From contig JAFKGQ010000010.1 of assembly GCA_017307755.1 (NCBI GenBank), positions 124,001 to 188,000 on the forward strand: a stretch of 64,000 nt of DNA, written 5' to 3'. The notes beneath the pieces were generated by a model. That model had not been told where the DNA came from and searched no databases. It saw only the letters and a list, made by a program, of their open reading frames with translations. The DNA comes from Chitinophagaceae bacterium. Its GTDB lineage: Bacteria; Bacteroidota; Bacteroidia; Chitinophagales; Chitinophagaceae. Positions 53,668 to 62,443 of this stretch are shown piece by piece (the stretch's first letter is position 1; each line of letters starts with the position of its first letter). The position numbers and the translations under genes are program-made.

Positions 53668-54531
53668 TCATTTTTTCTGCAAAATGAATTCCTGGTTGGC
53701 ATAAATCGTTCCTCCATAGTTCACATTCACTTTCAAAGTGATTAGACCAGTGCAGGAGAATACAAACCCGGTGGCGTTAGAATTCGCGTGAACCGGTCCG
53801 GGGTAATCGCCGACGTACTGATCTTTCATGGTAGCAACATCTTTTGCAGGGTCCACATTTACGATCCAGGGCTGTCTGTTTGCTCCGCCCGCAGCGGGGG
53901 AAGGATAGGCGAGGAAGCTAAGGGAGTTCTGGTCGGGGCCGGCCGATACGGTGATAATATCGCCGACAGAGAAATCCTGCCAGTTCTTATCAGATACCAC
54001 CTTGTAATCTCCGATAGCATCTGCCTGGACAAAAGGACATACCGCCGTCGCCTGCCAGGTCAGCGCCATATTGTAGGCAGGGAAAGAATTATAATTGCTG
54101 GGCGTATTGTTCACAGAGAACTTACGTCCGGAGGCAGTCGTGATCTGATTCTGTAAAGTATAGCTTTTCCCGGGTGACAAGGGCGTAGCGCCAAAGGCGG
54201 TCGCCAGCTCGGCAGTGGTCACATTCAATACGACCCCATCTGCATACGCGACGGTCTTGATCTTCACCCATTTGCTGGTATCCAGGGGAGTTCCGGTGGC
54301 TGCATAAACGTCGATGGATGCCACTTTCTCACCCACCGTATTTTTTACTTTGATGGACACACTGGCAGTAGAAGTAGAGATGTCCAGGAAAGAGTTGATC
54401 GTCGAATCGAGTGTGATATAGGAACCGCCAACAAGGGTCTTGGAATCCCCGTTGATATCATTCTTCTTGCAGGAGAACACGAGGCCGAACAGCAGGAAGA
54501 TACCCAGGGATGATATGATGATTCTTTTCAT
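53668..54531 (-). CDS. Sus-associated surface lipoprotein, unassigned family (copy 1)
   Basis: The 287-residue protein has a lipoprotein signal (MKRIIISSLGIFLLFGLVFSC, Cys21). It shows two beta-rich halves: SYITLDSTINSFLDISTSTA with SIDVYAATGTPLDTSKWVKI, then AIGDYKVVSDKNWQDFSVGD with GFVFSCTGLITLKVNVNYGG. It is paralogous over its whole length to the gene at 59700-60614, which holds the same position in the second module. SusE/SusF-type ligand binding at the surface is a guess from the context; I do not recognise the family. It lies 11 bases after the SusD-like gene. Confidence 0.9.
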   Translation of the reverse strand: MKRIIISSLGIFLLFGLVFSCKKNDINGDSKTLVGGSYITLDSTINSFLDISTSTASVSIKVKNTVGEKVASIDVYAATGTPLDTSKWVKIKTVAYADGVVLNVTTAELATAFGATPLSPGKSYTLQNQITTASGRKFSVNNTPSNYNSFPAYNMALTWQATAVCPFVQADAIGDYKVVSDKNWQDFSVGDIITVSAGPDQNSLSFLAYPSPAAGGANRQPWIVNVDPAKDVATMKDQYVGDYPGPVHANSNATGFVFSCTGLITLKVNVNYGGTIYANQEFILQKK

Positions 54532-54542
54532 GATGCTTTTTT

Positions 54543-56219
54543 TTATTGTACAAAATTGTCAGGGTTATTATCCCAGAATACCTTCACGTTAACGGCCGTC
54601 TTCTGCGTGGCATTCTTGTTGTAATTCACGTATACCGACGGATAAAAGAAGCTGCGGATGTAGCTGCCGGCATTGCCGCCCAGCGCAGGCTGGAAGTTAT
54701 TGGGTTTACCAGTGCGGCGGTAATTATTATAGGGTTCTACCCCATTGCCCCATGCCGCCAGGTAGTATTCCTTCATGATCACGTTGAGCTTGTCGTCGTT
54801 GGAGGAAGCTCCGTCGTATAATCCCTGTACGATACCGACATATTTGTTTTGCTTGGTGGGGGTGATCAGCAAGTTCGTGTCCGTGGTAGGAAGGGTATAA
54901 CCGATGCCGGATGCGAAGCCCGACACTTTGCTGAAAGACGCGTTCACACCCTTTGTCAGCCAGTCCCTTGGATCGCCGCCTGCACTCAGCAGGAGGGCGG
55001 CTTCCGCCTTCAGGAAGTACGTATAGGAGGACAGCCAGATGGGGTTGATGCCATTGCCTCCGGCGCCATGTACCTGGGTAGTAGCTGTTCCGGCCGGCTT
55101 ATTCTGGTTGGCGTCGAATTCACCACCGGCGGGATATACGCCCCAGGTGGTACGCAGGGCCCCATCCGGCGGGATACCTTCGTTATTACCATGATCCCTG
55201 CCTACGTAGCCTGTGCCTACGATGCAATAGCAAGTACCCGCAGGGTAAGGAGATGCACGATAAAGACAAGGAATTGCAAACTGGGTAGTGGTCTGGTTGG
55301 GCAGGCGGCTGTCGTTATTGATATCGACGATCTGGCGATAGAGATAGTAGCGTGTCCTGGGGTCGGGCATGGACTTTTCCTGCTGCAAGGCCCACATGAA
55401 ATACGTACCGATGTAATCGCTGGTTCCTGTGGATGCTCCATAGTTAGAGGCGTAATGGGGTGCACGGGCATCCGGTGAGACGGCATGAGTGGAATAGCTG
55501 TAGACGAAATCATACTTGGCAGCATTGATCAGGTCGTCTTCGGCGACGAGGGCGGAAATTTTGGAAGCTACAGAGGCATCGACTAAACGTTCCTGGATAT
55601 AGGTCTTTAATTTCAAGGTCTTGGCCAGCTTAGTCCATGACGTGGCGTCCCCGTTGTAGAAAAGATCATTGGTGGGAGTCGCAGAGCTTGTCTTGGCAAA
55701 GTTGGCAATGGCCGAATCGAGTAAAGCGAGGGCGGAATCATAAATGGATTTGCCCGGATCTACCTTGGGGTTCGTGTTTGCAACACCTTTTACCGCCTCG
55801 GAATAAGGGACATCTCCAAAAAGATCCACCAGGGTGACCATGGTGTAGGCTTTCAACACCTGTGCAATGGCCGCATGCTTGTATTGGCCTTTAGCTTCCG
55901 CCAGGGGGATCATGGTATTTGCCGAGAGAAACACGGACATATAGGCTTCATTCCAGATGTCGTCGAAGTTAGAAGGTGTAAAGGCGTTGAAGTAAGTAGG
56001 GCCGAACATGACCTCCTGACGTACCATCTGATCACCGAAGTCGGTGGCGCGTTGATAAAAGCTTCTGAAGTATAGCTGGAGGTTATTCAGATAAAGGTCA
56101 TTGTCAGCAGCGGCCGGGGTGGCTTTGCTGGGGTCGGTCAACAGCGGGTTCAATTGTTTGTTGCAGGAAGCCAGGATTACAAGGGCTGCCGCAAGATATA
56201 TTTTTACTTTACTTTTCAT
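54543..56219 (-). CDS. SusD-like nutrient-binding outer membrane lipoprotein (copy 1)
   Basis: The 558-residue lipoprotein (signal MKSKVKIYLAAALVILASC, Cys19) belongs to the SusD-like_2 subgroup, which covers the SusC barrel from outside and captures ligand. Typical motifs are NDLYLNNLQLYFRSFYQRA, AAIAQVLKAYTMVTLVDLFG followed by DVPYSEAVKG, and AAWGNGVEPYNNYRRTGKP near the end. It lies 19 bases after SusC and 11 before the lipoprotein gene, so the three form one unit. The substrate is unknown; there is no glycosidase, peptidase or transporter gene next to it in the window. Confidence 0.96.
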   Translation of the reverse strand: MKSKVKIYLAAALVILASCNKQLNPLLTDPSKATPAAADNDLYLNNLQLYFRSFYQRATDFGDQMVRQEVMFGPTYFNAFTPSNFDDIWNEAYMSVFLSANTMIPLAEAKGQYKHAAIAQVLKAYTMVTLVDLFGDVPYSEAVKGVANTNPKVDPGKSIYDSALALLDSAIANFAKTSSATPTNDLFYNGDATSWTKLAKTLKLKTYIQERLVDASVASKISALVAEDDLINAAKYDFVYSYSTHAVSPDARAPHYASNYGASTGTSDYIGTYFMWALQQEKSMPDPRTRYYLYRQIVDINNDSRLPNQTTTQFAIPCLYRASPYPAGTCYCIVGTGYVGRDHGNNEGIPPDGALRTTWGVYPAGGEFDANQNKPAGTATTQVHGAGGNGINPIWLSSYTYFLKAEAALLLSAGGDPRDWLTKGVNASFSKVSGFASGIGYTLPTTDTNLLITPTKQNKYVGIVQGLYDGASSNDDKLNVIMKEYYLAAWGNGVEPYNNYRRTGKPNNFQPALGGNAGSYIRSFFYPSVYVNYNKNATQKTAVNVKVFWDNNPDNFVQ

Positions 56220-56238
56220 GTTAATCCAGTTTTGTGTT

Positions 56239-59200
56239 TTAGAACGTGAGTCTCAGGGTTGCACCCATACGACGGGAAGAGGGGCCGGAGAAAAGCTCCA
56301 CGCCCTTGGGGCTGCCTACGCCAAGACTGTTGCTTTCCGGATCAAAGCGCGTATGTTTTGGAACATTGGGCGCATAATACCAGAGATTGGTGCCGGAGAA
56401 CCCGATGCTGGCTGAACCGAACGGCGTATTCTTTAGTATTTTGGCAGGGAGAGAAAAGTTAAGGGCCAGTTCGCGCAGCCGGATGAGTGTAGCGTCATAT
56501 ACAGCGACGGCATTGGGGCCGAAGGCATACGAATTGAAATAGATATTATCCACACTCTGCTGGATATCGTTTGGCGTCCCGTCCTGCTTCACCGTATTGG
56601 GGAGGATAAAGGGGAGGGTCCTGTCGAAGTCCGTATCTCTGGTGACACCACGGGCGAGCATGGTACGCACCGTATTGGACCAGAGCTGTCCCCCCCGGGT
56701 GTAATCCCACTGCATGCGCAAGGACACCCATTTATAAGAGAGGGTGCTGATGCCCGTCAGGTTGTATTTCGCATTGGGGTCGCCGATGACGGCGATGTCG
56801 GAGGAACCAAGGAAGTAGCCATTCTGGTCTACGATCTTCTTGCCGGATTTGGGGTCAACCTGTACATAACTTCCCTGGAGGATCCCGAGCGGCTTGCCAT
56901 TGAGGGCGTAAGTACCGGGACCGCCTGAGTAGCCACCTGTCTGGATCTGCTTGATCTCAGTCGGAATATCATGCACTTTACTGCGATTGAGGGTAAAATT
57001 GCCCTGCAGCTCCCATCTCCAGTCCTGTGTACGAACGACGGTGTATCCCAATGCTATTTCAACACCCCTGTTATCTAGCGCACCTGCATTTATCTGTGTT
57101 ACATTATACCCTGTGGAAGCATCCAGCTGAGCGTCCAGGATCTGGTTTTTGGCAGTCCTGAAATAGCCGGTGACATCCAGGGTGATCCTGTTGTCAAACA
57201 ACCGGCTTTCGATACCGCCTTCTATTTCGCGTATCAGCTCGGGCTTGAGGTCCGGATTGGCCACCCTCTCAGGAATGGCGCCGGTATTGATCACATTGCC
57301 ATTCTTATCAATATATGCATTGGCAGTTACATTGAAATAGGGTCTGGTATTGTACGGCTCGGGGAAGTGTGCGCTGGTAGCATAGCCCACCCGCAGTTTG
57401 AGATAATTGATCGCCCTGCTATCCTGGAGGAAACTGAGGTTCTGTGTTGGTATGTACGAGAGACTGACGCTGGGATAGAATAATTGCCGGTGGTTCGGCT
57501 CAAGCGTAGAAACCCAGTCATTACGGCCACTGGCAGAAAGGTACAGGTAGTCTTTGTAACCCAGGGTGGCCTGTGCAAAGACACCTTCCCGGATCTTCTC
57601 GATCTTTTTACCCAGATCGTACCCCCCTTCGTCAGTGGAAGCATGGCTGATAAAGTTGCTGTGGTCGAATAACCCGAATACCAGCTGCTGATTGCTCCGC
57701 ATGCCATTCTGGTTATATAAGTCATGACGGAAGTCTCCGCCGGCATCCACATCCAGCGTGAAATCATTCCCGAATGTAGTGTTGTAGTTGATGATCAACG
57801 TATGGTTCAATATCGTGTTGGTGATATTGGTCGTACGATAAGTACCTGTCTTATAGGTATTATCGCCCTGTTTGCCCCCTTTATTCACGCTGAGGCTTTG
57901 CAGCTCATTATAAATGTCGACACCAAAGCGATAGGAAACACTCAATCCTTTCTTAACGTCATACTTGAGGCCCAGTGTACCGAACGTGCGGTAGACCTTG
58001 TCACTGGAGAGGTTGTTATTAGCTGCCCAGCGAGGGTTCTCGATGTCGTTGGTAGGACGGTAATAGATGCTGGATCCGTCTACGGGATTCTGGAAAGGGA
58101 GTCCCATGAGATTGATGCTGGTAGGGGTAAAAAACAGGTTGCCAAATACAGAGGCTTTGTCCGCGCTGCCTCCGCCTCCATTGGCGCCTACGGTAGGCGT
58201 TTGCATATCGGTGATGGCCAGATTTAATACGCCGGTGGCCGTGAAATGATTGGACAATTTGGCCGTACCTCCGACACCGAGGTTGTTCTTATACACACGG
58301 TTGTTGGGTGTAAAACCCTGATCGCCTGTATAGCTGTAGTTGGCATTGAAGGTGGTGTTCGGTCCTGAGGAGGAAACATTGACCGAGGTGGTGCTGACGA
58401 GCCCAGTCCGGAAGAAGTCGTGCACGCTGTTGTAGAACTTATAATCCTGGGTCTTGCCTGCGTATTGAGGGAATGCGGTCGTCAATGCGGAGGGGTAACC
58501 CATCTGCAAAGGCGGATTGGTAAATTTCGCGCCCCAGTTACTAAAGGCCGCGGAAGGCACCAGGTCAAAGCCACCGCCGTAGACATGTGTATAATCCGGC
58601 AGGTTGGCGACCACATTGGCAGAGATCGACTGGGTGCCTGTGATCTCCAGTTTCTTTTGTGGTCTGTGACCGGAGCCATTCTTTGTCGTGATAAGGATCA
58701 CGCCATTACGACCGGCTTCTCCATAGAGCACGGCGGCGGCCAGCCCCTTTAGGACGTTGACGTTTTCGACATTGTTAGGGTCCAGGTCCAGGAATCGGCT
58801 GGAAGTGGAGATACCGCCACCAAATTGGAAGGTGGCATTTACATTAGTCGCTGCGTCGAAGGGCACACCGTCCACTACGAACAGGGGTGTAGCGTTGCCG
58901 CTGTTGATCGAACTGATACCACGGATGTTGATATTGGTGCCGCTGCCGGAGATCCCGCTGGAGTTGAGGATGTTCACGCCGGGCGCCTTGCCGGTGAGCA
59001 GACGGGTAATGTCCGTCTCGGGCCGTTGTTCCAAAGAAGCACCCTTAATGGTGGATACTGCATAACCCAGTGCTTTTTTCTCTTTCTCACGGCCCAGAGC
59101 TGTTACGACGACCTCGCTTAAAGCAGAGGTGCCGGGCTTTAGGGATAATGTCAACGATGTGCGGCCGCTGACGGCAATTTCGGCGGCTTCATAACCTACA

Positions 59201-59421
59201 CCACTGATGATCAATACAGCGGAAGGAGCTACCTTGATCCTGAATACTCCGTTGGCGTCGGCGCTGGTGCCGCCTCTGACACCTTTGATCCTTACTGATA
59301 CGTTGGGAATGGGTGACCCTGTTGGGTCTGTGACCTTGCCGGTCACTTCTGTTGTTTGGGCGAGTAACCCTGAACTAATGAGCAATAGGATGCCCATTAG
59401 GAAACAGTGAAGTTTTCTCAT
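56239..59421 (-). CDS. SusC-like TonB-dependent outer membrane receptor (copy 1)
   Basis: The 1060-residue receptor has a signal peptide (MRKLHCFLMGILLLISSGLLA), a carboxypeptidase-regulatory-like domain (VTGKVTDPTGSPIPNVSVRI), a TonB-box region (SEVVVTALGREKEKKALGYA), a plug domain (PGVNILNSSGISGSGTNINI) and a 22-stranded barrel. The SusC end motif is present (RRMGATLRLTF). It imports large nutrients with the SusD-like lipoprotein, driven by TonB. No sigma/anti-sigma pair or hybrid regulator lies upstream; 278 bases separate it from the second module. It is closely related to the partial SusC at the right edge. Confidence 0.97.
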   Translation of the reverse strand: MRKLHCFLMGILLLISSGLLAQTTEVTGKVTDPTGSPIPNVSVRIKGVRGGTSADANGVFRIKVAPSAVLIISGVGYEAAEIAVSGRTSLTLSLKPGTSALSEVVVTALGREKEKKALGYAVSTIKGASLEQRPETDITRLLTGKAPGVNILNSSGISGSGTNINIRGISSINSGNATPLFVVDGVPFDAATNVNATFQFGGGISTSSRFLDLDPNNVENVNVLKGLAAAVLYGEAGRNGVILITTKNGSGHRPQKKLEITGTQSISANVVANLPDYTHVYGGGFDLVPSAAFSNWGAKFTNPPLQMGYPSALTTAFPQYAGKTQDYKFYNSVHDFFRTGLVSTTSVNVSSSGPNTTFNANYSYTGDQGFTPNNRVYKNNLGVGGTAKLSNHFTATGVLNLAITDMQTPTVGANGGGGSADKASVFGNLFFTPTSINLMGLPFQNPVDGSSIYYRPTNDIENPRWAANNNLSSDKVYRTFGTLGLKYDVKKGLSVSYRFGVDIYNELQSLSVNKGGKQGDNTYKTGTYRTTNITNTILNHTLIINYNTTFGNDFTLDVDAGGDFRHDLYNQNGMRSNQQLVFGLFDHSNFISHASTDEGGYDLGKKIEKIREGVFAQATLGYKDYLYLSASGRNDWVSTLEPNHRQLFYPSVSLSYIPTQNLSFLQDSRAINYLKLRVGYATSAHFPEPYNTRPYFNVTANAYIDKNGNVINTGAIPERVANPDLKPELIREIEGGIESRLFDNRITLDVTGYFRTAKNQILDAQLDASTGYNVTQINAGALDNRGVEIALGYTVVRTQDWRWELQGNFTLNRSKVHDIPTEIKQIQTGGYSGGPGTYALNGKPLGILQGSYVQVDPKSGKKIVDQNGYFLGSSDIAVIGDPNAKYNLTGISTLSYKWVSLRMQWDYTRGGQLWSNTVRTMLARGVTRDTDFDRTLPFILPNTVKQDGTPNDIQQSVDNIYFNSYAFGPNAVAVYDATLIRLRELALNFSLPAKILKNTPFGSASIGFSGTNLWYYAPNVPKHTRFDPESNSLGVGSPKGVELFSGPSSRRMGATLRLTF

Positions 59422-59660
59422 GTGTAGTAGTGTTTATTCTTAAAAACTTTCCTTATATGGAAGCGAACGTTCCCAAAATGTGACGAGCGGATGTCTTACT
59501 GGCTGGACGGTAACCGTTTATATAAAATTGCTTCCGGAAACCAATAAGCAAGTCAGTTTTGGACAATTAAAGTACGAACTTTTAATTAGACTTTAATTTT
59601 TCTTAACATTTTTTTTTGAGTTTTTTACGCAAGTCAGAGCCTATAGTATATTATTATCTA

Positions 59661-59692
59661 AGCGAGGCCGGCGGGCGGCCGACCTCGCTTTT
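59661..59692 (-). terminator. Hairpin after the second Sus module
   Basis: AGCGAGGCCGGC pairs with GCCGACCTCGCT with one G-T mismatch. It lies 8 bases beyond the stop of the second lipoprotein gene on the minus strand; the T-run on that strand is weak. The rest of the gap (59422-59660) is AT-rich and should hold the promoter of the first module. Confidence 0.6.
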
Positions 59693-59699
59693 GTATATT

Positions 59700-60614
59700 T
59701 TATTGCTTTTGGAGTATCAGCCGGTTGGGCCCATAATCCGTACCGCCACCCTGGATATCGATGCTCAGCGTAATATACCCGGTGCTGGAAAATACGTAGC
59801 CGGCAACGTCATTTGTTCCGGCCCCTTCCGCGGTGTATTGGGTGGAAGAGGGGCCGCCGTAGCGGCCAAAGATCACTTTGGGGATCGTGGCTACACCATT
59901 AGCGGGATTTACGTTGACGACGAGGGGGCTGATTACTGTTCCGCCGTTGGGCCAGACCTGGCTTAGGTTCACCTGGTTGGGCCCTGGTCCGTCCGTCACC
60001 TGTACGACATCGCCCGGATGCCAGTCCTGCCAGTCATCGGCAATGACTTTATAGGACCCCGCGATCGGGCCGACAAAGGGGCTGGTGATATAAGTGGTGA
60101 AGAAATAAGCGCTGTGATAATAAGGGCCGGTGATCAGACCGCTGCCGGAATTATTTCCTGTGCTATTGACATCGAAGGCCCTTCCTGTTTTTGTATAGAG
60201 CCGGGTATAAAACGTGTAGAAGGAGCCGGGGTTAAAGGAGCCGGGGTCGACCCCCAGCGCGGTGGCTAGTTCTCCGCCCGTGACGGCTATTTTTGTACCA
60301 TTGCCTGAATAGCTGACGGTCTTTACCTTATGCCATTGGGTTGTATCGTAGGTGGCGCCGGATGCCGCGAATACGTCGATGTGATCCACCGCTTCACCGC
60401 CTTTGTAGCCGCTGACGAGGACCCCAACGGTGGAGGTGGTCATCGCACTATTATCGAAATTCAGGTTGATCGTGCTGTCCAGCACCAGGTAGGACCCCAC
60501 GGTCAGGTTTTTGACATCCGACAGCGGATTGATCGCGCCTCCTGTCTTTTTACAGGAGTTGATCACGAAGACCAGGCTGACGAGGCTTATGATGGTGATG
60601 AGTAATTTCTTCAT
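59700..60614 (-). CDS. Sus-associated surface lipoprotein, unassigned family (copy 2)
   Basis: The 304-residue lipoprotein has the signal MKKLLITIISLVSLVFVINSC (Cys21). It shares SYLVLDSTINLNFD, IDVFAASGATYDTTQWHKVK, GSYKVIADDWQDWHPGD and AGYVFSSTGYITLSID with copy 1, which shows common descent. The middle has a Tyr/Ser/Gly-rich stretch (GPYYHSAYFFTTYITS) not matched in copy 1. Surface ligand binding beside SusD is suggested by position only. It lies 24 bases after the SusD-like gene of module 2. Confidence 0.9.
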   Translation of the reverse strand: MKKLLITIISLVSLVFVINSCKKTGGAINPLSDVKNLTVGSYLVLDSTINLNFDNSAMTTSTVGVLVSGYKGGEAVDHIDVFAASGATYDTTQWHKVKTVSYSGNGTKIAVTGGELATALGVDPGSFNPGSFYTFYTRLYTKTGRAFDVNSTGNNSGSGLITGPYYHSAYFFTTYITSPFVGPIAGSYKVIADDWQDWHPGDVVQVTDGPGPNQVNLSQVWPNGGTVISPLVVNVNPANGVATIPKVIFGRYGGPSSTQYTAEGAGTNDVAGYVFSSTGYITLSIDIQGGGTDYGPNRLILQKQ

Positions 60615-60638
60615 GTTGAATTTTTTTTGTGTACCGAA

Positions 60639-62423
60639 TTACTTGACGAAATTATCCGGGTTGTTATCCCAAAACACTTTGTTGACGGCGTCTCCCGGCG
60701 TCTTTTGTGCAGGAGCGTTGGCGTTCCTGTTGACGAATACGGAGGGGTAGTACATGCTGCGCATAAAGAAGCCCGGGTTGGGCACCGCGACTGCTATCTG
60801 TGCATTGTCCGGCTTGCCTGTGCGCCGGTAGTTATTATACGGTTCCACTCCATTTCCCCAAAGGGCGAGATAGTATTCCGTCATGATAATATTTAACCGC
60901 TGGTTATCTGTCGTCGCTGCGTCATAATTGTTCAGCACAAGATTGACGTAGTTTGATATCTGCGTGGAGGAAGGGACGGCTGATGGGTCCGGTGTCACAT
61001 TGACGGTGGCGGGGAAGGACATTACCTTGGCGATGGAGGTATTCACGCCGGCTTCCAGCAGATCGCGGGGCGCGCCCTGGGAGGTAATATTCAGTGTGAG
61101 GGCCGCCTCGGCTTCCAGGAAAGAGGTAAAGGAGGAGAGCCAGATCGGGTTGATACCGGCGCCTTGTCCGCCCATACCAAGGGAGACGGCTTCGTATTGG
61201 TCAGCATCAAACTCTCCTGCCGCGGGATAGACGCCAAATGCAGTGCGGTAGCTGCCATCCGGGGGTGCGCCACTGTTGTCCCCATGGTCCCGTCCCATAT
61301 AGCCTTTGCCGATGACGCAATAAGGGGTCTGAGTAGGGACGCTGGGATACCAGGCGGGGAAAGTGGGAGATGTGCCGAACTGGGAGTTGACAAAGCAGGG
61401 ACAGGTCTGTGAATTGGCCCAGGAGTAGTTCCCTGCCTGACGGTAGAAATAGTAACGTGTGCGGGGGTCGCCGGAGAGATTGACGGTTCCTCCGTATTTC
61501 TGCGCCGTCATCATCCACAAAAAATAATTGCAGATGTATTCCCCTACTCCACCGGAGTTGACATAATCCAGGGCGTAGTGTTCGTGACGGCTGTCGGGGG
61601 AGGTGACGGAAGTGCCGTATTTAAATACAAAGTCCTGGGAGGGGTCGTTGATGAGATCGTTCTCGGTCAGCAGCGCCTGGATCTTTGCTGTTACGGTATT
61701 GTCTACGAGCCGGGTCTGCATATAGAATTTCAGCTTTAGCGTTTTGGCGAGGGTGGTCCAATTGGCCACTTCTCCGTTGCCGGGATAGAAGAGGTCATTG
61801 GCGGGGCCTTTCGCCGCATCGGGATTCTGGAGGTCGAGAATGGCGCTGTCCAGTTGGGTCTGTATCGCTGCGTAGATACTGGCGCCGGGGTCCACCTTGG
61901 GGTTTGTATTGGCATTTCCCTGGTTGGCCTCCGAATAAGGCACGTCCCCGAAATCATCCACCAGGATGCCCATTGTAAAGGCCTTCAGGACCCTGGCAAT
62001 ACCGGATTGGATGAATTTTTTTTGTGTTTTCGCCAGCTTGATGAGCGCATCGGCATTGGGGATGACGCCGCCGTAAGTAGAGGCGCTGGCGCCTAACGTG
62101 CCATAGTATGCGCCGAATTGGGACAAACCGCCCGCATAGGCTATTTCCCATTCCCCATCGAAGGAGGCGGGTGTATAGGCATTGCGATAAAAAGGTCCCA
62201 CCCATTGTTGCTGACGGGTCAGTTGTGCGCCGTAGTCGGATGCGGTCACCCACAGGTTATTAAAAGTCAGCTGTACCTGGTTGAGGTACAGGTCTACGTC
62301 TGCAGTAGAGGTGCCGGGATAGTTGGGATTGCCCAGTCGCGCATCGAGGCTTTTACTACAGGAAGCTATTCCTATAAGAAGGCTTATCGCCATGCACCCG
62401 ATCAATATTTTTTTATAGTTCAT
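60639..62423 (-). CDS. SusD-like nutrient-binding outer membrane lipoprotein (copy 2)
   Basis: The 594-residue lipoprotein (MNYKKILIGCMAISLLIGIASC, Cys22) belongs to the same SusD-like_2 subgroup as copy 1, with DVDLYLNQVQLTFNNLW, RVLKAFTMGILVDDFGDVPY and LWGNGVEPYNNYRRTGKPDN. It is 36 residues longer than copy 1, mainly through Pro/Tyr-rich loops such as FGTSPTFPAWYPSVPTQTPY. It lies 20 bases after the SusC-like gene. The two copies differ enough to bind different ligands; the ligand is unknown. Confidence 0.96.
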   Translation of the reverse strand: MNYKKILIGCMAISLLIGIASCSKSLDARLGNPNYPGTSTADVDLYLNQVQLTFNNLWVTASDYGAQLTRQQQWVGPFYRNAYTPASFDGEWEIAYAGGLSQFGAYYGTLGASASTYGGVIPNADALIKLAKTQKKFIQSGIARVLKAFTMGILVDDFGDVPYSEANQGNANTNPKVDPGASIYAAIQTQLDSAILDLQNPDAAKGPANDLFYPGNGEVANWTTLAKTLKLKFYMQTRLVDNTVTAKIQALLTENDLINDPSQDFVFKYGTSVTSPDSRHEHYALDYVNSGGVGEYICNYFLWMMTAQKYGGTVNLSGDPRTRYYFYRQAGNYSWANSQTCPCFVNSQFGTSPTFPAWYPSVPTQTPYCVIGKGYMGRDHGDNSGAPPDGSYRTAFGVYPAAGEFDADQYEAVSLGMGGQGAGINPIWLSSFTSFLEAEAALTLNITSQGAPRDLLEAGVNTSIAKVMSFPATVNVTPDPSAVPSSTQISNYVNLVLNNYDAATTDNQRLNIIMTEYYLALWGNGVEPYNNYRRTGKPDNAQIAVAVPNPGFFMRSMYYPSVFVNRNANAPAQKTPGDAVNKVFWDNNPDNFVK

Positions 62424-62443
62424 ATTTTCTGTTTAAAAAAGTT